A DNA stretch of 62,932 nt from Pseudomonadota bacterium (GTDB taxonomy: Bacteria; Pseudomonadota; Gammaproteobacteria; Enterobacterales; Enterobacteriaceae). Both the position numbers and the translations under genes were made by a program. Shown one piece after another: positions 11,884-22,461 of the stretch. The notes below the pieces were generated by a model. That model did not search any database. It was not told the DNA's origin and saw only the letters and a program-made list of their open reading frames with translations. The stretch is from assembly GCA_018261615.1 (NCBI GenBank), contig JAGTSE010000019.1, positions 1-62,932 on the forward strand. Reading direction: 5' to 3'. How positions within the stretch are numbered: position 1 is the first letter of the stretch; every line of letters starts with the position of its first letter.

Positions 11884-11896
11884 TGTAGAGAAACGA

Positions 11897-14800
11897 TCAA
11901 TGTTCCTCAATCTTATGGCTGTGCTCGATATCCTCACTGCGGCTGCTAAAGCGGCGGCGCACCACCACGAAGAACACCGGAACGAAGAAGATAGCCAGAA
12001 TGGTTGCGGTGATCATCCCGCCCATTACACCAGTACCTACTGCGTTCTGCGCGCCGGAACCTGCGCCGGAGCTGATAACCAACGGCAGTACCCCAAGGAT
12101 AAATGCCAGCGAGGTCATCAGAATAGGACGCAGACGCATACGAACCGCTTCCAGTGTCGCCTCTACCAGACCTTTACCTTCTTTATCCATCAGATCTTTG
12201 GCGAATTCGACGATAAGTATCGCGTTCTTCGCCGACAAACCAATGGTTGTCAGCAGGCCTACCTGGAAGTAAACGTCATTGGTCAGCCCGCGTAAGGTGG
12301 CAGCCAGCAATGCGCCCACAACACCCAGCGGTACAACCAGCATGACCGAGAACGGAATCGACCAGCTTTCATACAGCGCTGCGAGACAGAGGAATACCAC
12401 GATCAGCGAGATAGCATACAGCGCTGGCGCCTGGTTGCCGGAGAGACGTTCCTGATAGGACATCCCCGTCCAGTCATAACCGATACCGGTCGGCAGTTTA
12501 CTGGCCAGTTGTTCCATCATCGTCATCGCTTCACCGGTACTTTTACCCGGTGCCGCCTGGCCGAGGATTTCCATCGACGGCAGCCCATTGTAACGCTCCA
12601 GACGTGGCGAACCGTATTCCCAGTGCGTGATGGAGAAGGCGGAGAATGGCACCATCTGTCCATCGCTCGCCCGCACGTACCAGTCACCAATATCGCTTGG
12701 TAACATACGGTATTTAGCCTGCGACATAACGTACACTTTCTTCACGCGACCACGGTCGATAAAGTCGTTAACGTAGTTGCCGCCCCAGGCTGCACCCAGC
12801 GTGGTGTTGATGTCGCTAATCGACACGCCCAGCGCCTGTGCTTTTTCCTGATCAATATCGATCTTGAACTGCGGCGTATCTTCCAGGCCGTTAGGACGCA
12901 CGCCCACCAGCAGATCCGGATGCTGAGCGATTTCGCCAAACAGTTGGTTACGCGCCTGGGTTAATTTCTCATGTCCCAGGTTCGCCTGGTCTATCAACTC
13001 GAAGTCGAAGCCGGTTGCCGTGCCGAGTTCAACAATCGCTGGCAGGTTGAAAGCGAAGACCATCGCATCTTTGATCGATGCAAAGTGTGCGCTCGCACGG
13101 CCTACGATTGCCGGTACTTTATTCGTTTCACCAGGACGTTCGTCCCAGTTTTTCAGCGATATGAACGCCAGACCGGTGTTCTGACCGCGACCAGAGAAGC
13201 CAAAGCCGTTAACGGTAAAGACGGAGTTAACGTTGTCTTTCTCATTTTCCAGATAATAATTTGTCACTTCATCCAGCACCTTCTGCGTACGCGCTTGTGT
13301 CGCGCCCGCAGGCAACTGGGCCATAGTGAGAAATACGCCCTGGTCTTCGTCCGGCAGGAACGAACTTGGCAGACGCACAAACAGCACCGCCATACCCGCA
13401 ACGATGATGATATAGAGCAGCAAGTAACGACCGGTACTGCGCAGAATGTTACCCACGCTGTCGGTGTAGTGATGCGTGCTCTTCTCAAACATGCGGTTGA
13501 ACCAGCCGAAGAAGCCTTTTTTGCCTTCCCCGTGGTCACCTTTGGCAACTGGCTTCAGCATCGTGGCGCACAGCGCCGGCGTCAGGATCAATGCGACCAG
13601 CACAGACAGCACCATCGCGGAAACGATAGTAATGGAGAACTGGCGATAGATTGCCCCGGTTGAACCGCCGAAGAAGGCCATCGGTATGAATACTGCCGAC
13701 AGAACCAACGCGATACCAACCAGCGCTCCCTGAATCTGCCCCATGGAACGGCGCGTCGCCTCTTTTGGCGGCAGGCCTTCTTCCATCATCACACGTTCGA
13801 CGTTTTCCACCACCACGATAGCGTCGTCCACCAACAGACCTATCGCCAACACCATACCGAACATGGTGAGGGTGTTGATGGAGTAGCCAAAAGCGGCGAG
13901 TATCGCAAACGTCCCGAGCAGTACCACCGGCACTGCGATCGTTGGGATCAGCGTTGCGCGGAAGTTTTGCAGGAACAGGTACATTACCAGGAATACCAGT
14001 AAGATCGCTTCAACCAGCGTTTTCACCACTTCGTTAATCGAGATCTTAACGAATGGTGTGGTGTCATACGGATAAACTACTTTCAGGCCGTGCGGGAAGA
14101 ACGGCTCCAGTTTGGCAATGGTCGCACGTACTGCTTTGGCGGTATCGAGCGCATTCGCGCCGGTCGCCAGTTTGATACCGAGACCCGCAGCCGGTTGGCC
14201 GTTATAGCGTGCGATTACGTCATAGCTTTCGCCGCCCAGTTCAATCTTCGCCACGTCGCGCAGACGAACCTGTGAACCGTCAGTGTTCACTTTCAGCAGG
14301 ATTTTACCGAACTCTTCCGTGGAGGTCAGACGGGTTTGCGCGATGATTGAGGCGTTCAACTGCTGCCCTTTCACCGGCGGAGTACCGCCTAACTGACCTG
14401 CTGCGACCTGGGCGTTCTGCGCTTTGATAGCCGCAATCACGTCCACTGGCGTAAGCTGGTAGTTATTGAGTTTGCTCGGATCCATCCAGATACGCATCGC
14501 ATACTGCGCACCGAACAGTTGAACGTCACCGACGCCGGAAGTTCGGCTGATCGGATCTTTGATGGTTGCGCCGACGTAGTCCGCAATATCTTCCTGCGTC
14601 ATGGTGCCATCGGTACTGATCATCCCGAGAACCATCAGGAAGCTGCTGGATGATTTCTGAACGCTAACGCCTTGCTGCTGCACTTCTTGCGGTAACAGCG
14701 GCATGGCAAGTTGCAGTTTGTTCTGCACCTGAACCTGCGCGATATCCGCATCCGTTCCGGAATCAAAGGTAATTGTAATTTGTACCGTACCAGAGGAATC

Positions 14801-15046
14801 ACTGGCAGAGGACATATAAAGCAGGTTATCGATACCGTTCATGTTCTGTTCGATAACCTGTGTCACGGTATCCTGTACCGTTTTCGCATCAGCACCTGGG
14901 TAGGTAGCCGTGATCTGAATTGCCGGCGGCGCAATAGTTGGATATTGCGCTACCGGCAATTTGAGGATCGCGAGAACCCCTGCCAGCATGATGATAATCG
15001 CGATAACCCACGCAAAGATGGGGCGATCGATAAAAAACTTAGCCAT
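11897..15046 (-). CDS. acrB: Multidrug efflux RND transporter AcrB
   Basis: A 1,049-residue inner-membrane RND pump, the same length as E. coli AcrB. Twelve membrane segments and two large periplasmic loops are evident. The proton-relay Asp pair is in [17 protein letters not shown] of TM4, and the matching TM10 Lys in [17 protein letters not shown]. The trimer takes drugs, bile salts and dyes from the periplasm and inner leaflet and sends them through AcrA and TolC. It follows acrA after a 22-base gap, and the C-terminus [12 protein letters not shown] is typical. Confidence 0.97.
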   Translation of the reverse strand: MAKFFIDRPIFAWVIAIIIMLAGVLAILKLPVAQYPTIAPPAIQITATYPGADAKTVQDTVTQVIEQNMNGIDNLLYMSSASDSSGTVQITITFDSGTDADIAQVQVQNKLQLAMPLLPQEVQQQGVSVQKSSSSFLMVLGMISTDGTMTQEDIADYVGATIKDPISRTSGVGDVQLFGAQYAMRIWMDPSKLNNYQLTPVDVIAAIKAQNAQVAAGQLGGTPPVKGQQLNASIIAQTRLTSTEEFGKILLKVNTDGSQVRLRDVAKIELGGESYDVIARYNGQPAAGLGIKLATGANALDTAKAVRATIAKLEPFFPHGLKVVYPYDTTPFVKISINEVVKTLVEAILLVFLVMYLFLQNFRATLIPTIAVPVVLLGTFAILAAFGYSINTLTMFGMVLAIGLLVDDAIVVVENVERVMMEEGLPPKEATRRSMGQIQGALVGIALVLSAVFIPMAFFGGSTGAIYRQFSITIVSAMVLSVLVALILTPALCATMLKPVAKGDHGEGKKGFFGWFNRMFEKSTHHYTDSVGNILRSTGRYLLLYIIIVAGMAVLFVRLPSSFLPDEDQGVFLTMAQLPAGATQARTQKVLDEVTNYYLENEKDNVNSVFTVNGFGFSGRGQNTGLAFISLKNWDERPGETNKVPAIVGRASAHFASIKDAMVFAFNLPAIVELGTATGFDFELIDQANLGHEKLTQARNQLFGEIAQHPDLLVGVRPNGLEDTPQFKIDIDQEKAQALGVSISDINTTLGAAWGGNYVNDFIDRGRVKKVYVMSQAKYRMLPSDIGDWYVRASDGQMVPFSAFSITHWEYGSPRLERYNGLPSMEILGQAAPGKSTGEAMTMMEQLASKLPTGIGYDWTGMSYQERLSGNQAPALYAISLIVVFLCLAALYESWSIPFSVMLVVPLGVVGALLAATLRGLTNDVYFQVGLLTTIGLSAKNAILIVEFAKDLMDKEGKGLVEATLEAVRMRLRPILMTSLAFILGVLPLVISSGAGSGAQNAVGTGVMGGMITATILAIFFVPVFFVVVRRRFSSRSEDIEHSHKIEEH

Positions 15047-15068
15047 GTCTTAACGGCTCCTGTTTTAG

Positions 15069-16262
15069 TTAAGACTTCGGTTTTTCTGACTGGCCGCCTG
15101 CCTGGGCTTGCTCTTTGTTGTCAGAAGTAACTTCCTGAGCTTTAACCTGCACGCCCGGTTTGACTTTTTGTAAGCCGGCAATAATCACGCGATCGCCGCT
15201 TTTCAGACCTTCAGTCACCAGCCATTTGTCGCCAATGGCCTGGCTTGCGACGATATTGCGGACTTCAACTTTATCGCCTTCACCCACCACCATCACCGTT
15301 GCGTCGCCACGCGGCGTACGGGTAACACCCTGCTGTGGAACCAGCATGGCATTCGGGTTGACGCCTTCTTCCAGTTTGGCACGTACGAACATGCCTGGCA
15401 GCAATGCGTGATTCGGGTTCGGGAACACCGCGCGCAGAGTGATGGAACCGGTGGTCTGGTCTACCGTCACACCAGAGAACTCAAGCGTACCTTCCTGGGC
15501 GTATTGAGCGCCATCGTTGGTAACGAGCTGAACTTTCGCTTTGCCGTTCTCCTGCTTCAACGTACCGTTCGCCATTTCCTGCTGCAGACGCAGAAAATCA
15601 TTGCTGGACTGGGTAACGTCAACGTAGATCGGATCAAGCTGTTGCACGGTCGTCAGCGCAGTAGCTTGTCCGTTCTGTACCAGCGCGCCTTCCGTGAAGG
15701 TGGAGGTCCCGATACGGCCGCTGATAGGGGAAATAACTTTAGTATACGCCAGGTTGATGCGCGCGCTTTCTACCGCTGCTTTCGCCGCGACAACGGAAGC
15801 GTTAGCCTGCTGAGCGTCCGACTGCGCGGTATCGTAATCCTGTTGGCTGATGTACTTGGTGCCCAACAGTTTCTGATAACGGTTGACGGTCATCTGAGCG
15901 ATGTTAGCAGCCGCTTGCGCTTTCGCCAGATCGCCTTTTGCACTGTCATAAGCTGCCTGATAAGTCGCGGGATCAATCTGATAGAGCGAGGCGCCTGCTT
16001 CAACGTCACTACCTTCCGTGAAGTTGCGTTTCAAAATAATGCCGTTGACTTGAGGACGCACTTCCGCAATGCGAAAAGCAGTCGTTCGACCCGGTAACTC
16101 AGTGGTGATTTGCAGAGGTTCAGTCTTGACCGTGACGACGCCGACTTCCGGCATCTGCCCCGCACCATGCTGAGCCGGTTTATCATCACATCCTGTAAGC
16201 GCTAAGCTGCCCGAAAGCATCAGAACGACCGCCAGAGGCGTAAACCCTCTGTTTTTGTTCAT
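15069..16262 (-). CDS. acrA: Efflux periplasmic adaptor lipoprotein AcrA
   Basis: A 397-residue membrane fusion protein. The lipoprotein signal ends in LALTGC, with the acylated Cys at residue 25. Then come lipoyl, alpha-hairpin and beta-barrel domains (the hairpin around residues 98-172 is rich in Ala and Gln). It bridges AcrB and TolC. GAGG lies 7 bases before the ATG at 16262; an open frame continues to 16322 without family support. First gene of acrAB, divergent from acrR. Confidence 0.97.
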   Translation of the reverse strand: MNKNRGFTPLAVVLMLSGSLALTGCDDKPAQHGAGQMPEVGVVTVKTEPLQITTELPGRTTAFRIAEVRPQVNGIILKRNFTEGSDVEAGASLYQIDPATYQAAYDSAKGDLAKAQAAANIAQMTVNRYQKLLGTKYISQQDYDTAQSDAQQANASVVAAKAAVESARINLAYTKVISPISGRIGTSTFTEGALVQNGQATALTTVQQLDPIYVDVTQSSNDFLRLQQEMANGTLKQENGKAKVQLVTNDGAQYAQEGTLEFSGVTVDQTTGSITLRAVFPNPNHALLPGMFVRAKLEEGVNPNAMLVPQQGVTRTPRGDATVMVVGEGDKVEVRNIVASQAIGDKWLVTEGLKSGDRVIIAGLQKVKPGVQVKAQEVTSDNKEQAQAGGQSEKPKS

Positions 16263-16352
16263 AAGTAAACCTCGAGTGTCCGATTTCAAATTGATCAATG
16301 GATCAATGGCCCAAAAACCCATTGCTGCGTTTATATTATGGTCGTGCTATGG

Positions 16353-16376
16353 TACAAACATTCACAAATGTATGTA
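16353..16376. promoter_or_regulatory. AcrR operator between acrA and acrR
   Basis: TACAAACATTCACAAATG plus TATGTA forms a 24-base inverted repeat that differs by one base from the E. coli AcrR site (TACATACATTTGTGAATG...) read on the other strand. It is centred between the divergent acrA and acrR starts and should repress both until AcrR binds a drug. Confidence 0.88.
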
Positions 16377-16404
16377 AGTCTGACTCCTGTAAATTCACCA
16401 ACAT

Positions 16405-17058
16405 ATGGCACGAAAAACCAAACAACAGGCGCTGGAGACGCGGCAGCATATTCTCGATGTCGCCATACGCTTGTTTTCCCAACAAGGCGTTTCTTCTACT
16501 TCGCTGGCTGACATTGCGCAGGCGGCAGGCGTGACTCGCGGCGCGATTTACTGGCACTTCAAAAATAAGTCTGATTTGTTTAATGAAATTTGGAAACTGT
16601 CAGAGTTCAGTATTGATGATCTTGAGCTTGAGTATCGGGCAAAATTCCCTGGCGATCCACTCTCAGTATTAAGAGAAATATTGGTTTATATCCTTGAAGC
16701 GACAGTCGTTGAAGAACGGCGGCGATTAATGATGGAGATCATTTTTCACAAATGTGAGTTTGTCGGGGAAATGGCCATTGTACAAGAAGCGCAACGCAAC
16801 CTGTGTCTCGAAAGTTATGATCGAATCGAGAATACGCTTGCTCAGTGTATCCGGGCAAAATTGCTGCCCGCCAATTTACTCACTCGCCGCGTGGCGGTAT
16901 TAATGCGCGCCTATATTTCCGGCATTATGGAAAACTGGCTGTTTGCGCCGCAATCTTTCGATTTGAAAAATGAAGCGCGTGATTACGTGGCGATCCTGCT
17001 GGAGATGTGCCAGCTCTGCCCGACGCTGCAGGCTGACCAGGGTACCGTCAGCGCCTGA
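16405..17058 (+). CDS. acrR: TetR-family repressor of acrAB, AcrR
   Basis: A 217-residue TetR-type regulator. The helix-turn-helix is at about residues 30-52 ([20 protein letters not shown]), followed by a helical ligand-binding domain. It represses acrAB and itself and is released by many drugs. It is intact; frameshifts here are a common route to efflux-mediated resistance, so integrity suggests normal regulation in this strain. Confidence 0.95.
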   Translation: MARKTKQQALETRQHILDVAIRLFSQQGVSSTSLADIAQAAGVTRGAIYWHFKNKSDLFNEIWKLSEFSIDDLELEYRAKFPGDPLSVLREILVYILEATVVEERRRLMMEIIFHKCEFVGEMAIVQEAQRNLCLESYDRIENTLAQCIRAKLLPANLLTRRVAVLMRAYISGIMENWLFAPQSFDLKNEARDYVAILLEMCQLCPTLQADQGTVSA

Positions 17059-17066
17059 CTACCAGA

Positions 17067-17090
17067 GCCGCCAGGATTTATCCTGGAGGC
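17067..17090 (+). terminator. Hairpin after acrR
   Basis: GCC-G-CCAGGAT / ATCCTGG-A-GGC forms a strong ten-pair stem with one bulge, 9 bases after the acrR stop. The following sequence has only a short T-rich stretch (TTTTCT), so termination is likely but not certain. Confidence 0.55.
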
Positions 17091-17186
17091 GATTCACTTT
17101 TCTAGGTTGTTGCATAACGGCGTGATATTCTTGCGTCCGCGACCACTCCGGCCGCTTTTCCCGTACAGAAAACGATCGCTCAAATT

Positions 17187-20100
17187 ATGTTGCACAACGA
17201 ACACATGCGAAACACGCTCGCCGCTTTTGCCGTTGCACTGTTCCTTCTCTTCGCAAGCCTGGTGAGTAACGTCGCCCTTGCGCAGACCGCGAACGATTTG
17301 CCTTCCCGCAGCGACGTACAAAGCCAGCTTGATACGCTAAACAAACAAAAAAATCATACCGCGCAGGACAAATTGGCTATTCGGGATTTGACCGAGACGC
17401 TGGATACGCTCGACAAAATCGATCGTGTGAAGCAAGAAACCGCGCTGCTGAAGCAAAAAATTGCCCAGGCGCCGGATCAACTGCGCCAGGCGACCGATGC
17501 CCTGAATGCGCTAAGTGATAAAGATAACGACGACGAAACGCGTAAAACGCTGGCCTCGCTCTCCCTGCGCCAGCTAGAGTCCCGCATCTCGCAATTTCTG
17601 GAAGATTTACAGACTGCCCAGAACGATTTATCGAGCTATAACAGCCAACTGATTTCGCTGCAAACTCAGCCCGAGCGCGTACAACATTCCATGTACTCTG
17701 CTTCTCAGCAGTTGCAGCAGATCCGCAACCGTCTGAACGGCACTCTGGCAGGCGAAGGTGCGCTGTGTCCTACACAACAAACTCTGTTGCAGGCACAACA
17801 GGTGTTGCTGAATGCACAGATCGAGCAACTGCGCAAAAGCCTTGAAGGCAACACCACATTACAGGATACGCTGCAGAAACAACGCGATTACGTGACGGCG
17901 AACAGCAATCGCCTTGAGCATCAGTTGCAACTGTTGCAGGAAGCGGTGAACAGCAAGCGTTTGACGCTGACGGAAAAAACGGCTAAGGAAGCGGTAACGT
18001 CGGATGAAACGTCGCGCATTCAGGCCAACCCGCTGGTGAAACAGGAGCTGGATATTAATCATCAGCTAAGTCAGAAGCTGATTGCCGCCACGGAGAATGG
18101 CAACTCGCTGGTGCAGCAGAATATTAAGGTGAAAAACTGGCTCGATCGCGCGCTGCAATCCGAACGCAACGTTAAAGAACAGATCTCGGTGCTGAAAGGC
18201 AGTCTGTTACTGTCGCGTATTTTGTATCAACAACAGCAGACATTGCCCTCGGCGGATGAGCTGGAAGACATGACCAACCGCATCGCGGATCTGCGTCTTG
18301 AACAGTTTGAAATCAACCAGCAGCGTGATGCGCTGTTCCAGAGCGATACCTTTGTCGCCAAACTGGAGGAAGGTCATTCCAGTGAAGTCAACGATGAAGT
18401 GCATGACGCGCTATTGCAGGTTGTGGATATGCGTCGTGAGCTGCTCGATCAACTGAATAAACAGTTGGGCAATCAGTTGATGATGGCCATCAACCTGCAA
18501 GTTAACCAGCAGCAGTTGATGAGTGTGTCGAAAAACCTGCAGGAAATTCTGACACAGCAGATCTTCTGGGTGAACAGCAATAAGCCAATGGACTGGGATT
18601 GGATCAAATCCTTCCCGCAGGCGCTGCATGACCAAATCAAAGCCATGAAGATCACCGTCAACTGGGAGAAAGCCTGGCCTGCGGTAGCCATCGCGTTCCT
18701 TGCAGGGCTACCGTTGCTGCTGATTGCCGGGCTTATCCGCTGGCGTTTGCGCTGGCTGAAAGATTATCAGGCGAAGCTGGCGGCACAGGTTGGACAACTG
18801 CGTAACGATAGCCAGTTACATACGCCGAAAGCGATTCTGATTGATCTTATCCGTGCGCTGCCGGTGTGCCTGATTATTCTGGCCACAGGCCTGATCCTGC
18901 TGACTATGCAGCTAAACGTCAGTGAATTGCTGTGGGCATTCAGTAAAAAACTGACATTATTCTGGCTAGTATTTGGCCTGTGCTGGAAAGTCCTGGAGAA
19001 AAACGGTGTCGCCGTCAGTCATTTTAATATGCCCGCCCAGCTTACCAGCCACTGGCGGCGGCAAATTGTGCGCATCAGCCTGGCGCTGTTGCCGTTGCAC
19101 TTCTGGTCGGTCGTTGCTGAACTCTCTCCGCTGCATCTGATGGATGACGTGCTGGGACAGTTTGTTATCCTGCTGAATCTGCTGGTGATTACCTGCCTGG
19201 TCTGGCCGATGTTCCGTGAAACCTGGCACGATAAAGAGTCTCACGCCCTTCGCCTGGCGACGATTACCGTGCTGGCAATAGTGCCGATAGCGCTTATGGT
19301 ATTGACCGCGACGGGATATTTCTATACCACGCTGCGTCTCTCCGGGCGCTGGATCGAAACCGTCTATCTGGTGATTATCTGGAACCTGCTTTACCAGACG
19401 GTTCTGCGTGGCCTCAGTGTGGCCGCCCGACGTATTGCCTATCGCCGTGCGCTGGCGCGTCGGCAGAATATGGTAAAAGAGGGGGCCGAAGGCGCTGAAC
19501 CGCAGGAAGAGCCGACCATCGCGCTGGAACAGGTTAACCAGCAAACACTGCGTATTACGATGCTGGTGATGGTGGCGCTGTTTGGCGTGATGTTCTGGGC
19601 GATTTGGTCAGATCTGATCACCGTATTTGCTTACCTCGACAGCATAACGCTGTGGCACTACAACGGTACCGAAGCGGGCGCTGCGGTAATGAAGAGCGTA
19701 ACGCTTGGCAGTATGTTGTTTGCGGTGATTGTTTTTGTTGTGTCGTGGGCGCTAATCCGCAACTTGCCGGGTTTACTGGAGGTGCTGATCCTCTCCAGGC
19801 TCAATATGCGGCAGGGCTCTTCGTACGCCGTGACGACGATCCTGAACTACATCATCATCGCAGTCGGGGCGTTGACGGTGTTCGGCTCGCTTGGTGTCTC
19901 GTGGGATAAACTGCAATGGCTGGCTGCGGCGCTATCGGTTGGTTTAGGTTTCGGCTTACAGGAAATTTTCGGTAACTTTGTCTCCGGTCTGATTATCCTG
20001 TTCGAACGTCCGGTGCGTATCGGCGATACCGTAACTATCGGTACTTTCTCCGGAACGGTGAGTAAGATCCGCATCCGTGCGACCACCATTACCGACTTTG

Positions 20101-20543
20101 ACCGCAAAGAGGTGATCATTCCGAACAAGGCGTTTGTTACCGAGCGTCTGATCAACTGGTCGCTCTCTGATACCATCACCCGCGTGGTGATCCGCCTCGG
20201 CGTGGCATACGGTTCCGATCTGGATAAAGTGAAAAAAGTGCTGCTGAAAGTGGCGATGGAGCATCCAAAAGTGATGCACGATCCGGAGCCGTCGGTGTTC
20301 TTCACCACCTTCGGCGCCAGCACGCTGGATCATGAACTGCGTCTGTATGTCCGTGAACTGCGCGATCGAAGCTACACGGTTGATGAACTGAACCGCGCCA
20401 TCGACAAGCTGTGCCGCGAGAACAATATTGATATCGCCTTTAATCAGCTCGAAGTCCACCTGCATAATGACAAGGGGGATGAGCTGACTGAAGTTAAGCG
20501 TGAACTGAAAGGCGACGATCCAACGCCTTCTCAGGCGGGGTAA
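17187..20543 (+). CDS. mscK: Potassium-dependent mechanosensitive channel MscK (KefA)
   Basis: A 1,118-residue MscS-superfamily channel, about the length of E. coli MscK (1,120). A signal peptide (to about residue 33) is followed by a long coiled-coil-rich periplasmic region, about eleven membrane helices, and the C-terminal MscS core. The core has the pore-lining GLGFGLQEIFGNFVSGLIIL and the beta-domain RIGDTVTIG. It opens on membrane tension to release solutes and is tuned by external potassium. ATG at 17187 or 17205 could start it; the ribosome site is weak for both. Confidence 0.95.
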   Translation: MLHNEHMRNTLAAFAVALFLLFASLVSNVALAQTANDLPSRSDVQSQLDTLNKQKNHTAQDKLAIRDLTETLDTLDKIDRVKQETALLKQKIAQAPDQLRQATDALNALSDKDNDDETRKTLASLSLRQLESRISQFLEDLQTAQNDLSSYNSQLISLQTQPERVQHSMYSASQQLQQIRNRLNGTLAGEGALCPTQQTLLQAQQVLLNAQIEQLRKSLEGNTTLQDTLQKQRDYVTANSNRLEHQLQLLQEAVNSKRLTLTEKTAKEAVTSDETSRIQANPLVKQELDINHQLSQKLIAATENGNSLVQQNIKVKNWLDRALQSERNVKEQISVLKGSLLLSRILYQQQQTLPSADELEDMTNRIADLRLEQFEINQQRDALFQSDTFVAKLEEGHSSEVNDEVHDALLQVVDMRRELLDQLNKQLGNQLMMAINLQVNQQQLMSVSKNLQEILTQQIFWVNSNKPMDWDWIKSFPQALHDQIKAMKITVNWEKAWPAVAIAFLAGLPLLLIAGLIRWRLRWLKDYQAKLAAQVGQLRNDSQLHTPKAILIDLIRALPVCLIILATGLILLTMQLNVSELLWAFSKKLTLFWLVFGLCWKVLEKNGVAVSHFNMPAQLTSHWRRQIVRISLALLPLHFWSVVAELSPLHLMDDVLGQFVILLNLLVITCLVWPMFRETWHDKESHALRLATITVLAIVPIALMVLTATGYFYTTLRLSGRWIETVYLVIIWNLLYQTVLRGLSVAARRIAYRRALARRQNMVKEGAEGAEPQEEPTIALEQVNQQTLRITMLVMVALFGVMFWAIWSDLITVFAYLDSITLWHYNGTEAGAAVMKSVTLGSMLFAVIVFVVSWALIRNLPGLLEVLILSRLNMRQGSSYAVTTILNYIIIAVGALTVFGSLGVSWDKLQWLAAALSVGLGFGLQEIFGNFVSGLIILFERPVRIGDTVTIGTFSGTVSKIRIRATTITDFDRKEVIIPNKAFVTERLINWSLSDTITRVVIRLGVAYGSDLDKVKKVLLKVAMEHPKVMHDPEPSVFFTTFGASTLDHELRLYVRELRDRSYTVDELNRAIDKLCRENNIDIAFNQLEVHLHNDKGDELTEVKRELKGDDPTPSQAG

Positions 20544-20620
20544 ATCCTGTCGATCTTCTCCCCGCTGGGGCTCTCTTTTGCTCAGATGATCCGATCAAGA
20601 GACAGCCGGTGGGGAGGGGA

Positions 20621-20764
20621 TCACGCCTCAAGTTTCTTCTCAAAATCTCGTTTAACTATCTCCAGTGCTTTCAGCACAACTTCTGGCGCAATCTCATGTT
20701 GTTCCAGCAACATGATCAGATCCACGGCCAGCTTGATCTCCTCCGGGGCATTTTCCAGCGACAT
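20621..20764 (-). CDS. rsmS: RsmS (YbaM), small DUF2496 protein
   Basis: A 47-residue acidic helical protein, [20 protein letters not shown] to [10 protein letters not shown], matching E. coli YbaM (53 residues). In Pectobacterium the homologue RsmS affects the Rsm post-transcriptional system; the role here is inferred from that. GAGGAGAG lies just before the ATG at 20764. It sits 14 bases after priC on the same strand, so the two are probably cotranscribed. It is slightly shorter at the C-terminus than the E. coli form. Confidence 0.9.
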   Translation of the reverse strand: MSLENAPEEIKLAVDLIMLLEQHEIAPEVVLKALEIVKRDFEKKLEA

Positions 20765-20778
20765 TTTCTCTCCTCGGT

Positions 20779-21306
20779 TTAGCGGGTTAAGCGTGCCAGC
20801 ACGCGCTCAATATTGTCCAGCGCTTGGCGGCAACGGGCGAGCCTGCCGGCCAGTACCTCCACTTCTTTATGTAGTTGCTGCTGCTCAACCAGCGTGCTGA
20901 CGGTGTTTAAGCGTTGCTCGCGCGCCTGTTTCATTGCCAGCAGACGACGCTCATACTCCTGATGTTGCAAACGCCTGCGCTGCCAGCGTGCAATGCCTGG
21001 CGATGCATGATCCCACTCGCGCAGTGGCCAGACGGCGCTTTCACGCGTGAGAGCGGCGATTTGCGCGGTCAGGCGCTCCGCCAGCCAGACAACCTGATCC
21101 AGATGGTTGCCCTCTACGGCGCGGCGCAGCGCCGCCAGATTGGCCGCTGCCTCATCCAGGCAGGACTGCATCAACGTGCTGCGGGTCTGGAAAAGCTGGC
21201 GGTCAAAACGAGCGCTGATCGTCGCATGCTGCGCCAGCGGCGCGGCCAACTGGCGTAATTTATCCATTTGCTGCTCCAGCGTGTCTAAAAGCGCGGCGTT
21301 TTTCAC
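20779..21306 (-). CDS. priC: Primosomal replication protein N'' PriC
   Basis: A 175-residue PriC, which reloads DnaB helicase at stalled forks via Rep. E. coli-like blocks include [17 protein letters not shown] and [20 protein letters not shown]. It starts with GTG at 21306 behind GGGGGA, as the family N-terminus [19 protein letters not shown] requires. rsmS follows on the same strand; the ybaN pseudogene is divergent. Confidence 0.94.
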   Translation of the reverse strand: MKNAALLDTLEQQMDKLRQLAAPLAQHATISARFDRQLFQTRSTLMQSCLDEAAANLAALRRAVEGNHLDQVVWLAERLTAQIAALTRESAVWPLREWDHASPGIARWQRRRLQHQEYERRLLAMKQAREQRLNTVSTLVEQQQLHKEVEVLAGRLARCRQALDNIERVLARLTR

Positions 21307-21370
21307 GTCTCTTCCCCCGGTAAATATCAGTCTGTTACATTAACCGTTCATTTTGCTGATGAAGCGCGCT

Positions 21371-21639
21371 ATGCAACGGACTATTTTACTCATCATTGGT
21401 TGGCTGGCGGTAGTGCCTGGTACGCCTGGCGTGGTTCTGTCGCTCACCCCAGTCACTTACTGGAGTAAACTCCTGGGGATTACTGAGAGACATCCTGTCT
21501 CTCACCGGAGGCCAACCTTCGGTTGGGCAAATTCGTTCCCGACGAATTTGTCACTGCGTTGCCGCCTTCCTGCAACTCGAATTATTTAGGGTATATATGG
21601 CGTATTCCGGTGATTGATGCAAAACAACAAAAAACCTAA
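21371..21639 (+). pseudogene. ybaN: ybaN with its core replaced by a repeat element
   Basis: The 5' part reads MQRTILLIIGWLAVVPGTPG, the start of the YbaN (DUF454) inner membrane protein. At about 21,439 the sequence switches to the modular repeat. At 21,598 ybaN resumes in its own frame as WRIPVIDAKQQKT and a stop, matching the E. coli C-terminus (WRIPVIDEKQEKH). About 80 of some 120 residues, including most membrane helices, are gone. The frame through the repeat stops at 21,589 with repeat-derived residues, so no functional YbaN is made. Confidence 0.88.
21439..21594 (+). repeat. Modular hairpin repeat inside ybaN (5'-truncated copy)
   Basis: Matches bases 37,505 to about 37,660 of the full copy with only a few changes. 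It has the hairpins CCAGT/ACTGG, GAGAGACA/TGTCTCTC, CCAACC/GGTTGG and CAAATTCGT/ACGAATTTG, and the GGGTATA end. The first ~114 bases of the full element, including the TATACCC end, are missing. The right end abuts resumed ybaN sequence at TATATATGG, so a TA or TATA target site is possible. Confidence 0.9.
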
Positions 21640-21790
21640 ACCGCAGCAATGACAGTTGCAATTGTGGCGCACAGTCAGTAAATTCTGGCGTTTTCGAGCA
21701 CGGGTACTGCTGATTAAATGTTAATCAGTGGTTACATAAACTGTAAACGCGTGTACCGTGAGTAATACCGTTTCTATCAGGCAAAAATCC

Positions 21791-22342
21791 ATGACAGCGA
21801 CTGCGCAGCAGCTTGAATTTCTTAAAAACAGCATCAAAAGTATTCAGGATTACCCGAAGCCGGGCATTCTGTTCCGTGATGTCACCAGTTTGCTGGAAGA
21901 TCCGCAAGCGTATGCTCTTAGCATTGAATTGCTGGTTGAGCGTTATAAAAACGCTGGCATAACCAAAGTAGTGGGAACCGAAGCGCGTGGCTTCCTGTTC
22001 GGCGCACCGGTTGCGCTGGGTCTGGGCGTTGGCTTTGTGCCGGTGCGTAAGCCGCGTAAATTGCCGCGTGAAACCATTGCCGAGAGCTATGAGCTGGAGT
22101 ACGGCACGAACCAGTTAGAGATCCATGTTGATGCGATCAAACCGGGCGACAAAGTGCTGATGATCGACGATCTGCTGGCAACTGGCGGCACCATCGAAGC
22201 CACGGTAAAACTGATTCGCCGTCTGGGCGGTGAGGTGAACGACGCGGCATTCATCATTAATCTGTTCGATCTTGGCGGTGAACAACGCCTCGAAAAACAA
22301 GGTATTAAATGCTACAGCCTGGTGCCTTTCCCGGGACATTAA
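21791..22342 (+). CDS. apt: Adenine phosphoribosyltransferase
   Basis: A 183-residue Apt that makes AMP from adenine and PRPP (purine salvage). The PRPP-binding loop [16 protein letters not shown] lies near residue 120. The start at 21791 gives [19 protein letters not shown], the same N-terminus and length as E. coli Apt; an in-frame ATG at 21758 adds 11 residues not seen in the family. dnaX follows on the same strand after 119 bases and a hairpin. Confidence 0.96.
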   Translation: MTATAQQLEFLKNSIKSIQDYPKPGILFRDVTSLLEDPQAYALSIELLVERYKNAGITKVVGTEARGFLFGAPVALGLGVGFVPVRKPRKLPRETIAESYELEYGTNQLEIHVDAIKPGDKVLMIDDLLATGGTIEATVKLIRRLGGEVNDAAFIINLFDLGGEQRLEKQGIKCYSLVPFPGH

Positions 22343-22358
22343 TGCCATCTCCGCTTCC

Positions 22359-22387
22359 TCATCCTTCAGGCCGCACCTGAGGGATGA
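22359..22387 (+). terminator. Hairpin between apt and dnaX
   Basis: TCATCC-T-TCAGG / CCTGA-GGGATGA forms an imperfect 11-pair stem 16 bases after the apt stop, in the apt-dnaX gap. There is no long T-run, so it may be a partial terminator or an RNA-processing structure; E. coli also reads some transcription through here. Confidence 0.5.
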
Positions 22388-22461
22388 AGTGTATTAACAG
22401 CATGTGCTGTGTTAGCATTATTCCTTCGTAAATCCACCTTCCAGCGTTTCAGAGCCTGCCA

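Noticed and set aside
12971..13663. 230-codon plus-strand frame opposite acrB
   Set aside because: It is antisense to a strongly conserved gene and has the composition of a shadow frame.
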